This document shows, piece by piece, positions 46,590-56,748 of a stretch of DNA of 64,000 nucleotides. The DNA lies in the NCBI RefSeq assembly GCF_009617895.1, contig NZ_BLAW01000001.1, positions 1,293,001-1,357,000 on the forward strand, in the 5' to 3' direction. Under the pieces are notes generated by a model. The model was given only the letters and a program-made list of their open reading frames with translations, made no database searches and was not told the origin of the DNA. Origin of the DNA: Prolixibacter sp. SD074. GTDB taxonomy: Bacteria > Bacteroidota > Bacteroidia > Bacteroidales > Prolixibacteraceae. Position 1 is the first letter of the stretch; every line of letters begins with the position of its first letter. Both the position numbers and the translations under genes were made by a program.

Positions 46590-47351
46590 CTAAACTCCTT
46601 TAATTCTTTTCTTGTATTCAGTCAGGCATGACTGAAGACGTTCGTGAGCGGTAGTGTCTCCAGGGACATTATGTGATGGATGGATATACAGCTTCACTCC
46701 CCTGTCTGCCAGAATCTCCGCTACCGTCAGGACAGTCATCCAGGTGGCTGTAACGAATGCCATTGTCGACACCGGACCGACCTTGTCAACGTGATTCTTC
46801 AGCGAAACAGAGGCATCTTGCACAGGGACACATGAATCAACGACCACATCAGCAAGTTCAAAAAGAGTCTTGCCACTGGAATGTCTTGGTTTTTTCCCTT
46901 TGGCCTCTTCAGCCGATCCAAAAACAATCAGCTTATTACCCATCTCCTTTACTTTAAGGGCGATATCAATATTCACGGCATTAATACCTGTATGTGAAAA
47001 CATCCAGAAACAGTCATCCGGATGGAATTGATATCCTTTCATAATCTCCGTTCCATACCCCTCAACCCGTTCCAAAAACACAAAATTCTGCACGCTCATC
47101 CCGTTGGTAATGTTTGTGAAAAAGGTCAGTGGTAATTCCAGCATCGGATGAAAGCCTACAAATCCACCGATTCGCGGATAAATATCCTGGATTGGCAGGG
47201 TAGCATGACCGCAACCGAAAGTGTGGACCCACCGTTCTTTTTCAATGGAGTCAGCCATGATCATCGCCGCTTTCCTGATATTTTCCATTTGAGTTTCCTC
47301 AATTTTGTTCATAACGCCGTGCGCGTTATTCAACCATTCTTTAGCTATCAT
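46590..47351 (-). CDS. SIS-domain sugar-phosphate protein
   Basis: 253 aa, cytoplasmic, with a single SIS domain at about residues 30-220 (HTFGCGHATLPIQDIYPRIGG, MFSHTGINAVNIDIALKVKE). It resembles the UPF0309/sugar-isomerase type that binds phosphosugars such as GlcNAc-6-P or MurNAc-6-P. The exact reaction (isomerase, deaminase, etherase or regulator) cannot be read from the sequence. It starts 4 bases after the MFS gene's stop, within the amino-sugar operon. Confidence 0.8.
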   Translation of the reverse strand: MIAKEWLNNAHGVMNKIEETQMENIRKAAMIMADSIEKERWVHTFGCGHATLPIQDIYPRIGGFVGFHPMLELPLTFFTNITNGMSVQNFVFLERVEGYGTEIMKGYQFHPDDCFWMFSHTGINAVNIDIALKVKEMGNKLIVFGSAEEAKGKKPRHSSGKTLFELADVVVDSCVPVQDASVSLKNHVDKVGPVSTMAFVTATWMTVLTVAEILADRGVKLYIHPSHNVPGDTTAHERLQSCLTEYKKRIKGV

Positions 47352-47355
47352 AAAT

Positions 47356-48510
47356 CTATTGTTTAATGATTTTATATTTCACAGCATACAGTAATGCTAT
47401 GATGATTGAAACAAACAGTATGAGCAACACACTTAACATGCTCATTCCCAACAACTGCAAGATATAACCAGTTAACAAATTCAGTAATATGTTCCCAACC
47501 AGGGCTATACCGATCACAATACTGAAAACGATTCCGGTATAACCGGGAAATGCATCGGCTGCATAGTCCAGCATAACCGGAAAAGATGCTGCCAGTCCCA
47601 CACCGATAATCGCGATCCCGGTCAGGGACACCCAGAACGTAGGCCCTAATCCCATAATGAGAATTCCAGCCATGGCAATCAGCAAACTGAATAACAACAC
47701 CTTGAAAGACGATACTTTTTTCAGGAGTTGGCTTAAAAAGAGTCGGGTCAGTGCAATACTGACACAGCTAACGGTTATTGCATAAAGTGCCCTCGCATAA
47801 TCCACATGAAACGTATCTTTCAGGTAGGTAGGAGCCCAGGTCGGAAGGATGGCTTCAACGGCACTCTGAAAAAAGAGAACCAAACCAATGATAATAATCG
47901 CCGGTTTAGTAAAAAAACCGAGGTATTCCCGCATTTTCACCGGTTTTTCCCGTTTAGGAGCCGGAAACTTCACGAATAGTACGAATACTAAGGGAATTAC
48001 CAGCACCAGACCGGTAATAAACAAGATGGCCTGGTAGTTTAAACCCGAATTCAATAGAATGGAAGTCAACAACGGAAATCCAAACGCCCCAACCCCGTAA
48101 AAGACACCCAGCAAACTGATCCAGGCACCGGCATTTTCGGGATAAAGAATGGCCACGATTAGATTGGTGACTCCATTGATAACTCCCCCGCCGACTCCGA
48201 TTAACAAAAACAGGTAAGGAATAACCGATACATCCGGAGCATAAATAATCCCCTCTATTCCCATAATAACGAAGAGGATTCCCAGAATCATGATGGGCTT
48301 ATAACCATAAAACTCGACAATCGCTCCAAAAGTAAAGGAACCAACCAGGATACCCGTGGTCAACATAGAAGCACAGAACCCGATAAAAATTTTGTCGACC
48401 TGATAAGTAGAAGTCAGAAAGTCGTTGATGGTTCCGACCACCACCATCGTAATGCCAAACAACATCATTACCAAGCCGGTGACAAAGAATTGAAGTTTTC
48501 GTGTATCCAT
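47356..48510 (-). CDS. Major facilitator superfamily transporter
   Basis: 384 aa with 12 membrane segments. It has an N-terminal half and a C-terminal half of six each, separated by the basic loop KFPAPKREKPVKMREY (about 185-200). It resembles the FucP/NagP-like sugar carriers of Bacteroidota, so it would bring GlcNAc or short oligomers across the inner membrane. It follows the ROK kinase gene by only two bases. Confidence 0.88.
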   Translation of the reverse strand: MDTRKLQFFVTGLVMMLFGITMVVVGTINDFLTSTYQVDKIFIGFCASMLTTGILVGSFTFGAIVEFYGYKPIMILGILFVIMGIEGIIYAPDVSVIPYLFLLIGVGGGVINGVTNLIVAILYPENAGAWISLLGVFYGVGAFGFPLLTSILLNSGLNYQAILFITGLVLVIPLVFVLFVKFPAPKREKPVKMREYLGFFTKPAIIIIGLVLFFQSAVEAILPTWAPTYLKDTFHVDYARALYAITVSCVSIALTRLFLSQLLKKVSSFKVLLFSLLIAMAGILIMGLGPTFWVSLTGIAIIGVGLAASFPVMLDYAADAFPGYTGIVFSIVIGIALVGNILLNLLTGYILQLLGMSMLSVLLILFVSIIIALLYAVKYKIIKQ

Positions 48511-48512
48511 GG

Positions 48513-49472
48513 TTATTCGCTTAAATTGTCATCGTAACCCATTGCCAGTTTAGCCGCGCCATAAAGACCAGCCATTTCAGCGTTCCAGGAAGCTTCCAAC
48601 CGAACCTGTTTCATGGCAATGGGCTGTCCCCATTTTACGGCCTCCTGATAAATTTTGTCAAGAAATCGTACTGCCTCGCCAAATACCCCTCCACCGAAGA
48701 TAACCACCTCAGGATTTAGGATACTCACCAGATTCGCAACAGCCATCCCCCAGTATTCAATGGCATTGTCGATTACCCGAACCGCAATTTCATCGTTATC
48801 ATCATATGCGCGGAACAGGTTATAAGCATTTATTTCCCGGGTCCGGAACATTCCCGAATAGTCAGACTGCAAAGACAGCAACTCATTCGCATACCGGGTC
48901 AAGCCATCTCCTGAAGCGTAATATTCAAAACACCCGCAGGGAATGTATTTATCCTCGTATGGTTTGCTAAGTGCAAGCCAGCCAACGGCCCCGGCAATAC
49001 CGCCGGGACCCTGGACAACTTCACCATCGATCATTATGCCGGCTCCGATTCCTGTTCCAACGGCTAGAAAAATAGCATTCCGACATCCCCGGGATTTCCC
49101 TTTCCATGTTTCTCCTAGGACATAACAGGCCCGATCTCCGGCAATTTCTATATTGATCTGTCTTCCTTCTATCGTTTCGAACAACTCCCTCTTCAGAGGG
49201 TAGTTGTCCCATCCATCGATGTTGGGCACCCAGACCGTGCCGGAAACGGCATTGTAAATTCCGGGAACAGATACACCAACGGCTCTCACCGGATCCGCTA
49301 AGGAATCGCCGATGGTCAGCAACAACTTCAATTGTGATTGCATCAATTCACTGACCTCTTTGCCTTTTTTCCCTTGAAGCAATACCTTTCTTACATCCAG
49401 TATCTCTCCATCTTCAGAAAAAATCGCACTGATCAGTTTCGTTCCTCCGAGGTCAATTCCAATTACTGACAT
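48513..49472 (-). CDS. ROK-family sugar kinase
   Basis: 319 aa. The phosphate-binding loop IGIDLGGTKL starts at residue 4; the sugar-site region has AVGTGIGAGIMIDGEVVQG, and the zinc/ROK signature is short (YIPCGCFEYYASGDGL). Most likely it phosphorylates GlcNAc or ManNAc made by the surface and periplasmic enzymes, to feed NagA. It has no HTH domain, so it is not a repressor. Confidence 0.88.
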   Translation of the reverse strand: MSVIGIDLGGTKLISAIFSEDGEILDVRKVLLQGKKGKEVSELMQSQLKLLLTIGDSLADPVRAVGVSVPGIYNAVSGTVWVPNIDGWDNYPLKRELFETIEGRQINIEIAGDRACYVLGETWKGKSRGCRNAIFLAVGTGIGAGIMIDGEVVQGPGGIAGAVGWLALSKPYEDKYIPCGCFEYYASGDGLTRYANELLSLQSDYSGMFRTREINAYNLFRAYDDNDEIAVRVIDNAIEYWGMAVANLVSILNPEVVIFGGGVFGEAVRFLDKIYQEAVKWGQPIAMKQVRLEASWNAEMAGLYGAAKLAMGYDDNLSE

Positions 49473-49483
49473 GATTTTCGGTT

Positions 49484-50290
49484 TTAGTACCGGTATCCTT
49501 TTTTCTTAAATCGCCATACCCACCCCAGATTCTTGGCACTTCCGGCACAATTCTGGAACAGCACGAGTTCATTCTCATTCAGCAATTTTATCTGGTAAAT
49601 CCGGACATCGGGTACAAATACATAATCGTAGTCACACAGATCCATATCCTTCAGGGTGATGGTCATGTTGTCGGCATCAAACTCAAATTCGCTGCTTTTC
49701 GGTTCTGCCCCGGGAGACGTTGTTATCTTCAGGGTATTGACATCATCGACACGACTGAAGAACAACTCATCTTCAAATCCACCGTCAGCCGGGTTGGTTC
49801 CATCAGCAACCGGAGACCACCAGAGTTCTTCCCAATTGGTAGGACTGGACAAATACCAATGTTGGGTTCCGTCTCCATAATCGGTGGCGTATACCCAGGT
49901 CACCCCGTCTCCAAAAGAGCCCACCAGGTAAGACAGTGGTTCCGGGACCAATCCCTCCAAAACGGTTACCTCTACTTCCCTTTGAATACTGACAATACCA
50001 CCGTCTGTCACGACGTCACAAACAATTTCTTTTTTGCCAAGAGAAGTTAGTTTGAGTGTGTCTGTTGTTGCGAAAGAGCTCAGACCATCTGCCTTCCAAA
50101 GAACGATGCTGCCATCTTTAACAGAAACCGCTATTTCGTTGCTCCCCGGAGTTAAACTTTCCACTTTCAGGTCTAGCTCCTGAGCTACCTCATCTACGCT
50201 TTTCAAGGCAGGAAGAGAATCCCTGTCCTCAATGGGATCACAAGATGCAATCAGCATTGTGACAAACAGAAATATGAATATTTTTTTCAT
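49484..50290 (-). CDS. Surface lipoprotein of the amino-sugar locus
   Basis: 268 aa with lipobox MLIASC. A PKD/Ig-like stretch (about 35-120, SLGKKEIVCDVVTDGGIVSI) is followed by a beta-rich part with WYLSSPTNWEELWWSP and ending NLGWVWRFKKKGY. Its place directly after susD is where SusE/SusF-like glycan-binding lipoproteins are found. It has no recognised catalytic motif; a sugar-binding role through the many Trp/Tyr residues is an inference. Confidence 0.7.
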   Translation of the reverse strand: MKKIFIFLFVTMLIASCDPIEDRDSLPALKSVDEVAQELDLKVESLTPGSNEIAVSVKDGSIVLWKADGLSSFATTDTLKLTSLGKKEIVCDVVTDGGIVSIQREVEVTVLEGLVPEPLSYLVGSFGDGVTWVYATDYGDGTQHWYLSSPTNWEELWWSPVADGTNPADGGFEDELFFSRVDDVNTLKITTSPGAEPKSSEFEFDADNMTITLKDMDLCDYDYVFVPDVRIYQIKLLNENELVLFQNCAGSAKNLGWVWRFKKKGYRY

Positions 50291-50320
50291 CTCTTTTTGA
50301 ATTCTTAGGTTTGTATTGAT

Positions 50321-51928
50321 TTACTGCCAACCGGGATTTTGTTCGAGAACACCTTCAGACAACAAAATTTGGGATTCAGGTATCGGCAAGAACCCTTTGG
50401 TTTCAGGATTGAATGTTACCGAATAAGTAGTTTGCTTTCCTCCGCTGACAACCGGAATATTCGAAATGGCACTAAAGGCTTTTTCGGCATCATGCCACCT
50501 AAGCAAATCATAGTACCTCACTCCCTCAAACGCCAGTTCATGGCGTCTTTCCACCTTGATATTATCCAGTGTTACGGGAACGCTTGGCAATTGAACACGG
50601 TCACGAACATCATCAAGATATTCCTGGGCTTTGGTTGAACCCAGTTCAGCCCCCATCAGCATGACATCCGCCAACCGCAGAAGGACCACTTCCTGTGTAT
50701 TACAGGTCATGTTATCCTGCTTTTGATCAGGAGCATAGATCTGGGTGAACATACTTTTACTGGCGCCGTCGACTTCAATATTGACCGGCATGTATTTCTT
50801 CTGCCAGAAATAAGTTTCCTCTACCTGATCGGGAGAAGAAACATACCCGATACTTTCCGCATTCACATCACAGACCGAACCGACTTTCCGGATATCATCG
50901 TTGCTCCAGGAATCCCATAACTGGGGATTTACCGGGCCGCATCCCCACCCATATCCGAACGGGTAAGTATTTTGCATTCTCAATCCGAAAAACAGGTTGA
51001 AGCGGTTACAGGTGGCTGATTGAATAGAGAATCGAATAGAGAACATCGCCTCGGTATTTCCACCTTCCTCACCTACCCAGGAAAGATTATTATCCTTCGC
51101 GTAGGGATACACATCACCGGCATAGGCATAGGGCCATTGGTTTCGAAAATCACTAACCAATTTGTGACCGCTGTTGGCGACACAATCATCTACATAGTTG
51201 ATTACCTCAGCTTTAGTAATTGTACCTCCGTCAGGCAACGGCAATTCGGTTTTACCATAAACTCCCGTATAAAACAGGAACACCCGGGCCATGTATCCTT
51301 CTGCAGCCCATTTAGTTGTACGTCCAATATCGTTAACAGAATAGGGAGCAGCCGGTAATTTCTCGATTGCCTGTTTCAAATCCAGCGCAATCTGGGCATA
51401 TAACTCTTCCGGTGTGGCCTTGGGCAGATTCTCCGGTTCCGTTTTCAATACCAGGGGAACGGTACCAAACATCCGGGCCAAATCGAAGTAGAAGAATGCT
51501 CTCATAAATAAAGCTTCCCCTTCATACCGGGCTTGCTGCGTTTCTGAATCCCAATCCGTTACCTGCGAAATACTCTCCAGCAACATATTGGACCGGTAAA
51601 CTCCCTTGTAGTCCTGCTGCCATGGGAACAAATACATATCGTACGAATAGTTTTTAAAATCTGCTATCGCCTGAAGTTCCGGATCCACGGTACCTCCGCC
51701 GCCAAAGCGGTCATCCGACATCAATTCGGAAACGAAAAAACTGTGCTTGAACAGATTGTCTCCGGGATTCATCAAGCTGTAAATTCCATATAGTGCCTCT
51801 TCTACGTCCCCAGGCGTTTGGTAGAAACTGGTATTCACTTTCATTGTAAGTGGCTCCGTATCCAGAAAGTTATTGGAGCATTGGCTGAAAAGCAGGATGA
51901 CACCCAACAGATAGAATATCTTTTTCAT
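50321..51928 (-). CDS. SusD/RagB-family glycan-binding lipoprotein
   Basis: 535 aa; lipobox LFSQC at residue 17, then the SusD fold with AYYFDLARMFGTVPLV-like motifs (here ALFMRAFFYFDLARMFGTVP), and the C-terminal ERRHELAFEGVRYYDLLRW with the end GVLEQNPGWQ. It starts 12 bases after the SusC gene ends and forms the lid of that transporter. It captures the glycan at the cell surface. Confidence 0.95.
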   Translation of the reverse strand: MKKIFYLLGVILLFSQCSNNFLDTEPLTMKVNTSFYQTPGDVEEALYGIYSLMNPGDNLFKHSFFVSELMSDDRFGGGGTVDPELQAIADFKNYSYDMYLFPWQQDYKGVYRSNMLLESISQVTDWDSETQQARYEGEALFMRAFFYFDLARMFGTVPLVLKTEPENLPKATPEELYAQIALDLKQAIEKLPAAPYSVNDIGRTTKWAAEGYMARVFLFYTGVYGKTELPLPDGGTITKAEVINYVDDCVANSGHKLVSDFRNQWPYAYAGDVYPYAKDNNLSWVGEEGGNTEAMFSIRFSIQSATCNRFNLFFGLRMQNTYPFGYGWGCGPVNPQLWDSWSNDDIRKVGSVCDVNAESIGYVSSPDQVEETYFWQKKYMPVNIEVDGASKSMFTQIYAPDQKQDNMTCNTQEVVLLRLADVMLMGAELGSTKAQEYLDDVRDRVQLPSVPVTLDNIKVERRHELAFEGVRYYDLLRWHDAEKAFSAISNIPVVSGGKQTTYSVTFNPETKGFLPIPESQILLSEGVLEQNPGWQ

Positions 51929-51939
51929 AGTCTGAATTT

Positions 51940-54900
51940 TTAAAATACAATGTTGAAACCGAACATGACCGTTCTCGGACTGGGGTAGTACCCCAGATCT
52001 ATCCCGGAACCGAAACTTACTCCTCCGTTATATCCTACTTCCGGGTCCATGCCGGAATATTTGGTGAACGTGTAGAGATTCTGTACAGCTACATAAGCAC
52101 GCAGCTTCTGGAAGGGTATCTGACGATACAGGGCTTTGAAATCATACCCGAATGAAATATCCGATATTCTCAGGTAATCACCGTCTTCAATGTACAAGTC
52201 TGATATGTTGGTAGCGTTGATGGATGACAGGGTCGAAAGCTTGGGAAGCCGGTTGGAAGTTCCTTCCCCGTGCCACCTCCCGAAAATCTCGGTCGTATAA
52301 TTATGCCGGGGATAAATCCCAAAGTCACGATAAGAGCGAATGATTTGGTTTCCGGCTACTCCATTGGCAGATACCGAAAAGTCAAATCCCTTGAAATCAG
52401 CACCCACACTCAACCCAAATATAAAATCCGGGTTGGGATCACCAATCTTTACTTTGTCTTTGTCATCGATGATATTGTCATCGTTCATGTTGACAAAACG
52501 GACGTCACCGGGAGTCGCATTCGGTTGAATCAATTCCCCTTTGGAATTTTTGTAGGCCAGTACTTCCTGCTCATTCTGAAAAATTCCATCCGTCTTGTAT
52601 CCCCAGAAATATCCGATGGGCATCCCTTCTTCAGCCCGGAAAATTTCGCTGGTCAAATCGGCCAAAATATTGGTGGGGCCATGAATGATCTTTTCAGAAT
52701 TGGCAATACGGGTGATTCGGTTCTTATTGTGGGATAAATTGGCCCCGACATGATAATGCAACTCGCCGATTTTATCACTCCACTGCAAGGAGAATTCAAC
52801 TCCCGTATTTTCCACGTCCCCGCCGTTGATATAGGGTGCTGTAGTTCCATAGCTTGCCAGTGCAGGAGCCCGGACCAACCAATCTTTCGTTGTCTTTTTA
52901 TACCAGTCGAAACTGAAAACCAGCTTGCTGTCGAAAAGCCGGGAATCCAATCCGATATCTGTCTGTTCGGAAGTCTCCCATGTGATATCCGGGTTCGGCA
53001 TGATACTCGGGTAAGCGCCAACCAGGCGGTTTGTTTTGTCCAGCGTGTAATAGCTGGCATCGAAAGCGATGGATGATAAATACTGGAAAGAATCAATGTT
53101 CTGATTTCCGTTTTGTCCCCAACTGGCCCTGATTTTTAGAAAATCCAGCCACTTTTCTGTTCCTTTCATAAAAGGTTCACTGGATGCAATCCAGCCTGCT
53201 GCTACGGATGGGAAATATCCCCAGCGTTTGCCCCGGGCAAATTTTGAAGAACCGTCGGCCCGGGCAACCAGGGTCAACAGATACTTCTCGCGAAAATTAT
53301 AGTTCAGCCTTCCGAAATAGGAAAGCAACATATTTTCTCCCCAGGGATAGCTGGATAATTGTGTATTTTTGGCATCAATCTTCTCTGCATTGATCAGGTA
53401 AGCGTGCTCCAGATCATCGAATATACTGTTCACGTTTTTGCCCGTGATCGATTCCCCGATGCCGTCTTTTTGAATGGTATTTCCAGCCAGTACGTTAAAC
53501 TTGTGTTCTCCATTCAGTGTGAAAACGTAATTTATCGTGTTCTCAAACGTATAGGCAGAACCCAGCGACATGCTGTGATAAATATCGCTTTCGTTATTGA
53601 AAGAACGCTCACTCAACTGGTAAGCTGGAACATAGCTTCTGTAACTTGAACCGTAAAGGGAATATCCGAAATTGCTCTTAATGGTCAAATCCTTTATCGG
53701 CTGCAGTTCCGCGAAAGCATTTGCCAATAACTGATGGTTCTTGGAAATGTTCCGGCTATTGTAATCCATAATTCCTATCGGATTGGCTTCCCTGACATCC
53801 CAGGCATCGATGGCATAATGATAGTCACCGTTGTCATCGTATATGGGCATCAGCGGACTTGCAGACACCATATTCCGGATGGCATTGTTGTACATACCGC
53901 CGATGGCAATACCGGACTTTTCATAATAACTATAGACAATGTTTTCACCGATCTTCAGAATATCCCGGTTGTTATGCTGATAGATGATATGCTCCGTATT
54001 TACCCTGACGTTGTATCTGTCGTAAGAAGATGCTACCGGCTTACCCAAAATTCCATCCTGCGAAGTGTAGGAGAAACCGGTGGAATAAGATGAACTCTTG
54101 GTGCCTCCGTTAAATCCCAGTGAGTGATTCTGTATCGGGGCATCTTTAACCGTAATGGCGTCCAGCCAGTTGGTTCCTTTACTTTTTCCACTCTCTATAT
54201 CACTCCAGTTGGGAATAATACTGGCATAATCATAAGGCATCATCTTATCATTGATCCGCGCCTCATTCATCATGGCTGCATATTCCGGGGCATTCAACAA
54301 GGGCACCTTTTTATACAGGTTCTGAAGCCCGTAATATTCGTCATATGTAATGGTTGGTTTTGTCTCAAATCTGCCTTTCTTAGTCGTTATAAGGATGACA
54401 CCGTTTGCCGCACGGGAACCGTAAATGGCAGATGACGCCGCATCCTTCAGTACATCGATAGACTGGATGTCAGATGGATTGATAAAATCGATATTCGATA
54501 CCGGAGTTCCATCAACGATGAATAAAGGCGTTGCGTTACCGATGGTTCCCATACCGCGAATATTGATATTGTAACTTTCACCGGGCTGTCCTGATTTTTT
54601 TACAATCTGGACACCTGAAGTAAAAGATTTCATGGCATCGACGACCGAAACCGTCTTGCTCTGTTCAATATTTTCACTGCTAATCTGCGAGGTAGCACCG
54701 GTTACCAGCTTTTTCTTTTGTACACCATACCCGATGGCTACCACTTCCTGTAAACCGACCGTTTCGCCTTCCATCACCAGGTTAATCGTCGTCTGATCTT
54801 TTACCTGGATTTCCTGGGTTTTCATTCCAATGAAGGAGAAAACCAACACAGCATTCTCCGGAACATTGCCCATTGTATAATATCCGTCCGGGTTAGTTAC

Positions 54901-55323
54901 CGTACCATTGGTAGTACCTTTTACCACGATGGTAACACCCGGTAGCGGTTCTCCGGAAGTATCCGTAACTTTTCCGGAGATAGCATGCTGCGGCTGGGAT
55001 AGCTTATCCTGTGATTTTTCCGCGTCCGGATATACAATAATGTTCTTCCCGTCCAGTTTATAAGTCAGCCCTGTACCGTTTAGCAACTCGCTGACAATAT
55101 CCATGATATCCTGCCCGGAGATATCGACAGAACTTCTGCCAACCTCACGTATTTGTTCATTTTGATAGAAAAACCGATAATCGGTTTGTGCTTCAATTTG
55201 GTTGAAAATCTCCCCCAATGTCCCGTCCACTACTTTCACCGAAATTTTCGAATTTTGAGAGTATGACGATGCTGAAAAGACATTAAGGACCAAAGCAAGG
55301 ATTAAGAAGGTCGTTAGTTTCAT
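51940..55323 (-). CDS. SusC-type TonB receptor with STN domain (5' end split by an IS)
   Basis: From ATG 55323 about 1127 aa: signal peptide (MKLTTFLILALVLNV), STN domain (about 27-95, KISVKVVDGTLGEIFNQIE), carboxypeptidase-regulatory domain (about 115-200), plug (NEVVA-like KKLVTGATSQIS, NINIRGMGTIG) and barrel to the proper end TVMFGFNIVF. The STN domain signals to a FecR anti-sigma factor, and one lies just upstream. The original start (ATG at 56709-56711, 14-residue leader) is cut off by the ISAs1-family element at 55355-56669; the shortened frame keeps the whole signal peptide, so protein can still be made if a transcript exists. Confidence 0.93.
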   Translation of the reverse strand: MKLTTFLILALVLNVFSASSYSQNSKISVKVVDGTLGEIFNQIEAQTDYRFFYQNEQIREVGRSSVDISGQDIMDIVSELLNGTGLTYKLDGKNIIVYPDAEKSQDKLSQPQHAISGKVTDTSGEPLPGVTIVVKGTTNGTVTNPDGYYTMGNVPENAVLVFSFIGMKTQEIQVKDQTTINLVMEGETVGLQEVVAIGYGVQKKKLVTGATSQISSENIEQSKTVSVVDAMKSFTSGVQIVKKSGQPGESYNINIRGMGTIGNATPLFIVDGTPVSNIDFINPSDIQSIDVLKDAASSAIYGSRAANGVILITTKKGRFETKPTITYDEYYGLQNLYKKVPLLNAPEYAAMMNEARINDKMMPYDYASIIPNWSDIESGKSKGTNWLDAITVKDAPIQNHSLGFNGGTKSSSYSTGFSYTSQDGILGKPVASSYDRYNVRVNTEHIIYQHNNRDILKIGENIVYSYYEKSGIAIGGMYNNAIRNMVSASPLMPIYDDNGDYHYAIDAWDVREANPIGIMDYNSRNISKNHQLLANAFAELQPIKDLTIKSNFGYSLYGSSYRSYVPAYQLSERSFNNESDIYHSMSLGSAYTFENTINYVFTLNGEHKFNVLAGNTIQKDGIGESITGKNVNSIFDDLEHAYLINAEKIDAKNTQLSSYPWGENMLLSYFGRLNYNFREKYLLTLVARADGSSKFARGKRWGYFPSVAAGWIASSEPFMKGTEKWLDFLKIRASWGQNGNQNIDSFQYLSSIAFDASYYTLDKTNRLVGAYPSIMPNPDITWETSEQTDIGLDSRLFDSKLVFSFDWYKKTTKDWLVRAPALASYGTTAPYINGGDVENTGVEFSLQWSDKIGELHYHVGANLSHNKNRITRIANSEKIIHGPTNILADLTSEIFRAEEGMPIGYFWGYKTDGIFQNEQEVLAYKNSKGELIQPNATPGDVRFVNMNDDNIIDDKDKVKIGDPNPDFIFGLSVGADFKGFDFSVSANGVAGNQIIRSYRDFGIYPRHNYTTEIFGRWHGEGTSNRLPKLSTLSSINATNISDLYIEDGDYLRISDISFGYDFKALYRQIPFQKLRAYVAVQNLYTFTKYSGMDPEVGYNGGVSFGSGIDLGYYPSPRTVMFGFNIVF

Positions 55324-55344
55324 AACTCGCAACAATTGTGTCCA

Positions 55345-55354
55345 CCCGATCCTT
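55345..55354. repeat. Target-site duplication, left
   Basis: CCCGATCCTT, repeated exactly at 56670-56679 on the other side of the insertion sequence. Both lie in the former susC leader coding sequence. Confidence 0.92.
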
Positions 55355-56669
55355 CAGGGCCAACGCATGACTTTTTGAAAAAGCCAGGTTTTGAATGGGT
55401 TTGTTCACGGGTTATCAACATGGGCCCGGGCTTAAATCCTGAAACTTGAATCTTTTTGAATGATTGTTGATATGTTCATCTTTGAATGTCAATAACTTGT
55501 ACTGGCCGTGGTACAGCATTCAGCCGGGAGTTTCCCAGTTTTGGTTGAAAACAAGGCACTATGGAAACCTCATTGCACAAACACTTTTCAGGATTGAACG
55601 ATCCAAGGATCAAACGGAACAAGAAGCACCTGTTGTTGGATATTGTTATCCTGGCCATCATTGCAGTCCTATGTGGGGCGGAGTCGTGGAACTCGATCGA
55701 GCTGTTCGGGAAAACCAAGATTGGTTTCCTAAAAAGCTTCCTGAAACTGCCCAACGGCATCCCCTCGCACGATACGATCAACCGGGTCTTTTCGATGCTC
55801 AATCCCGGAAAATTCGAAAAGCTGTTTGCCCAATGGGCCGCTTCGCTGAAGGATAAAGATATTGACCTGGAGTTGATTGCCATTGACGGGAAAACGGCAA
55901 GGGGATCAAAAGACACTTTTCATGACCGGTCCCCGATCCACCTGGTCAATGCCTGGGCCGGCCACAACGGACTGGTGCTTGGGCAATGCAGGTCGGAGGG
56001 AAAATCCAACGAAATCACCACCATCCCCTTATTGCTGGAGATTCTGGATATCGAAGGCTGCATTGTAACCATTGACGCCATGGGCACCCAAACCAAAATA
56101 GCTGAAGCCATTGTGAAGGGAGAAGGTGACTACGTGCTGGCCTTAAAAGGGAACCAAAAAGAATTAAGGGAGGAAACCGAAAGCATTTTCCGGGTGCAGC
56201 AACCTGCCTCAACCCACGAAGTGACCGAAAAAGGGCACGGACGGATAGAAACACGCAAGTGCGAAGTGATCAACGACCTGGGGTTTTTGCACGGGAAGGA
56301 AAAATGGGAAGGGCTGTCAAGTATTGTAAGAATCACCACCGAACGGGTTGTCCGTGACAAAACGGAACATGAGGCCCGTTACTACATCAGTAGTTTGGAC
56401 ACCTCGGCTGACCGGTTCAACCAATATATCAGGATGCACTGGGGCGTGGAAAACTCACTGCACTGGACACTGGACATGACTTTTGGGGAGGACGGCCAAA
56501 GAAAGAGGAACGGGATGGCAGCCCAAAACTTTGCCCTTGTCAACAAAATTGCCCTTAATATATTGAAAAAGGACAGTTCCAAGGGAAGCCTCAAGTCCAA
56601 AAGGCTCAGGGCCGGCTGGGACAACAAGTTCCTGCTGAAATTAATCACAAATTAAATGCGTTGGCCCTG
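55355..56669. mobile_element. ISAs1-family insertion sequence (1315 bp)
   Basis: The ends are perfect 14-bp inverted repeats, CAGGGCCAACGCAT at 55355-55368 and its complement at 56656-56669, flanked by the 10-bp duplication CCCGATCCTT. The interior holds one transposase gene. The element is complete and looks recent because ends, duplication and gene are intact. It sits in the 5' coding end of susC in the orientation opposite to that gene. Confidence 0.95.
55561..56655 (+). CDS. ISAs1-family transposase
   Basis: 364 aa. The N-terminal DDE-associated region has HLLLDIVILAIIAVLCGAES, and the catalytic core shows IAIDGKTARGS, VTIDAMGTQ (Asp) and the final Glu in MHWGVENSLHWTLDM, typical of ISAs1/DDE transposases. 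The frame is complete, so it is likely active. The stop at 56655 directly abuts the right inverted repeat. Confidence 0.95.
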   Translation: METSLHKHFSGLNDPRIKRNKKHLLLDIVILAIIAVLCGAESWNSIELFGKTKIGFLKSFLKLPNGIPSHDTINRVFSMLNPGKFEKLFAQWAASLKDKDIDLELIAIDGKTARGSKDTFHDRSPIHLVNAWAGHNGLVLGQCRSEGKSNEITTIPLLLEILDIEGCIVTIDAMGTQTKIAEAIVKGEGDYVLALKGNQKELREETESIFRVQQPASTHEVTEKGHGRIETRKCEVINDLGFLHGKEKWEGLSSIVRITTERVVRDKTEHEARYYISSLDTSADRFNQYIRMHWGVENSLHWTLDMTFGEDGQRKRNGMAAQNFALVNKIALNILKKDSSKGSLKSKRLRAGWDNKFLLKLITN

Positions 56670-56711
56670 CCCGATCCTTACCGGATGGTCCGGAAATCGT
56701 TTTTTTTTCAT
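56670..56711 (-). pseudogene. Detached start of susC
   Basis: The minus strand from the ATG at 56709-56711 reads MKKKRFPDHPVRIG, including the target duplication, then enters the insertion sequence and stops after QGQRI. Joining it to 55344 and onward restores GWTQLLRVMKLTTF in frame, the usual leader of FecR-linked SusC proteins. This shows where translation started before the insertion. Confidence 0.85.
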
Positions 56712-56748
56712 AGTTTTGAATGGATTTATGCAATTAAATCTATTATGT

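Noticed and set aside
52270-54435. Series of plus-strand frames opposite the STN-SusC gene
   Set aside because: These are shadows; the minus-strand protein is a complete SusC with all domains.
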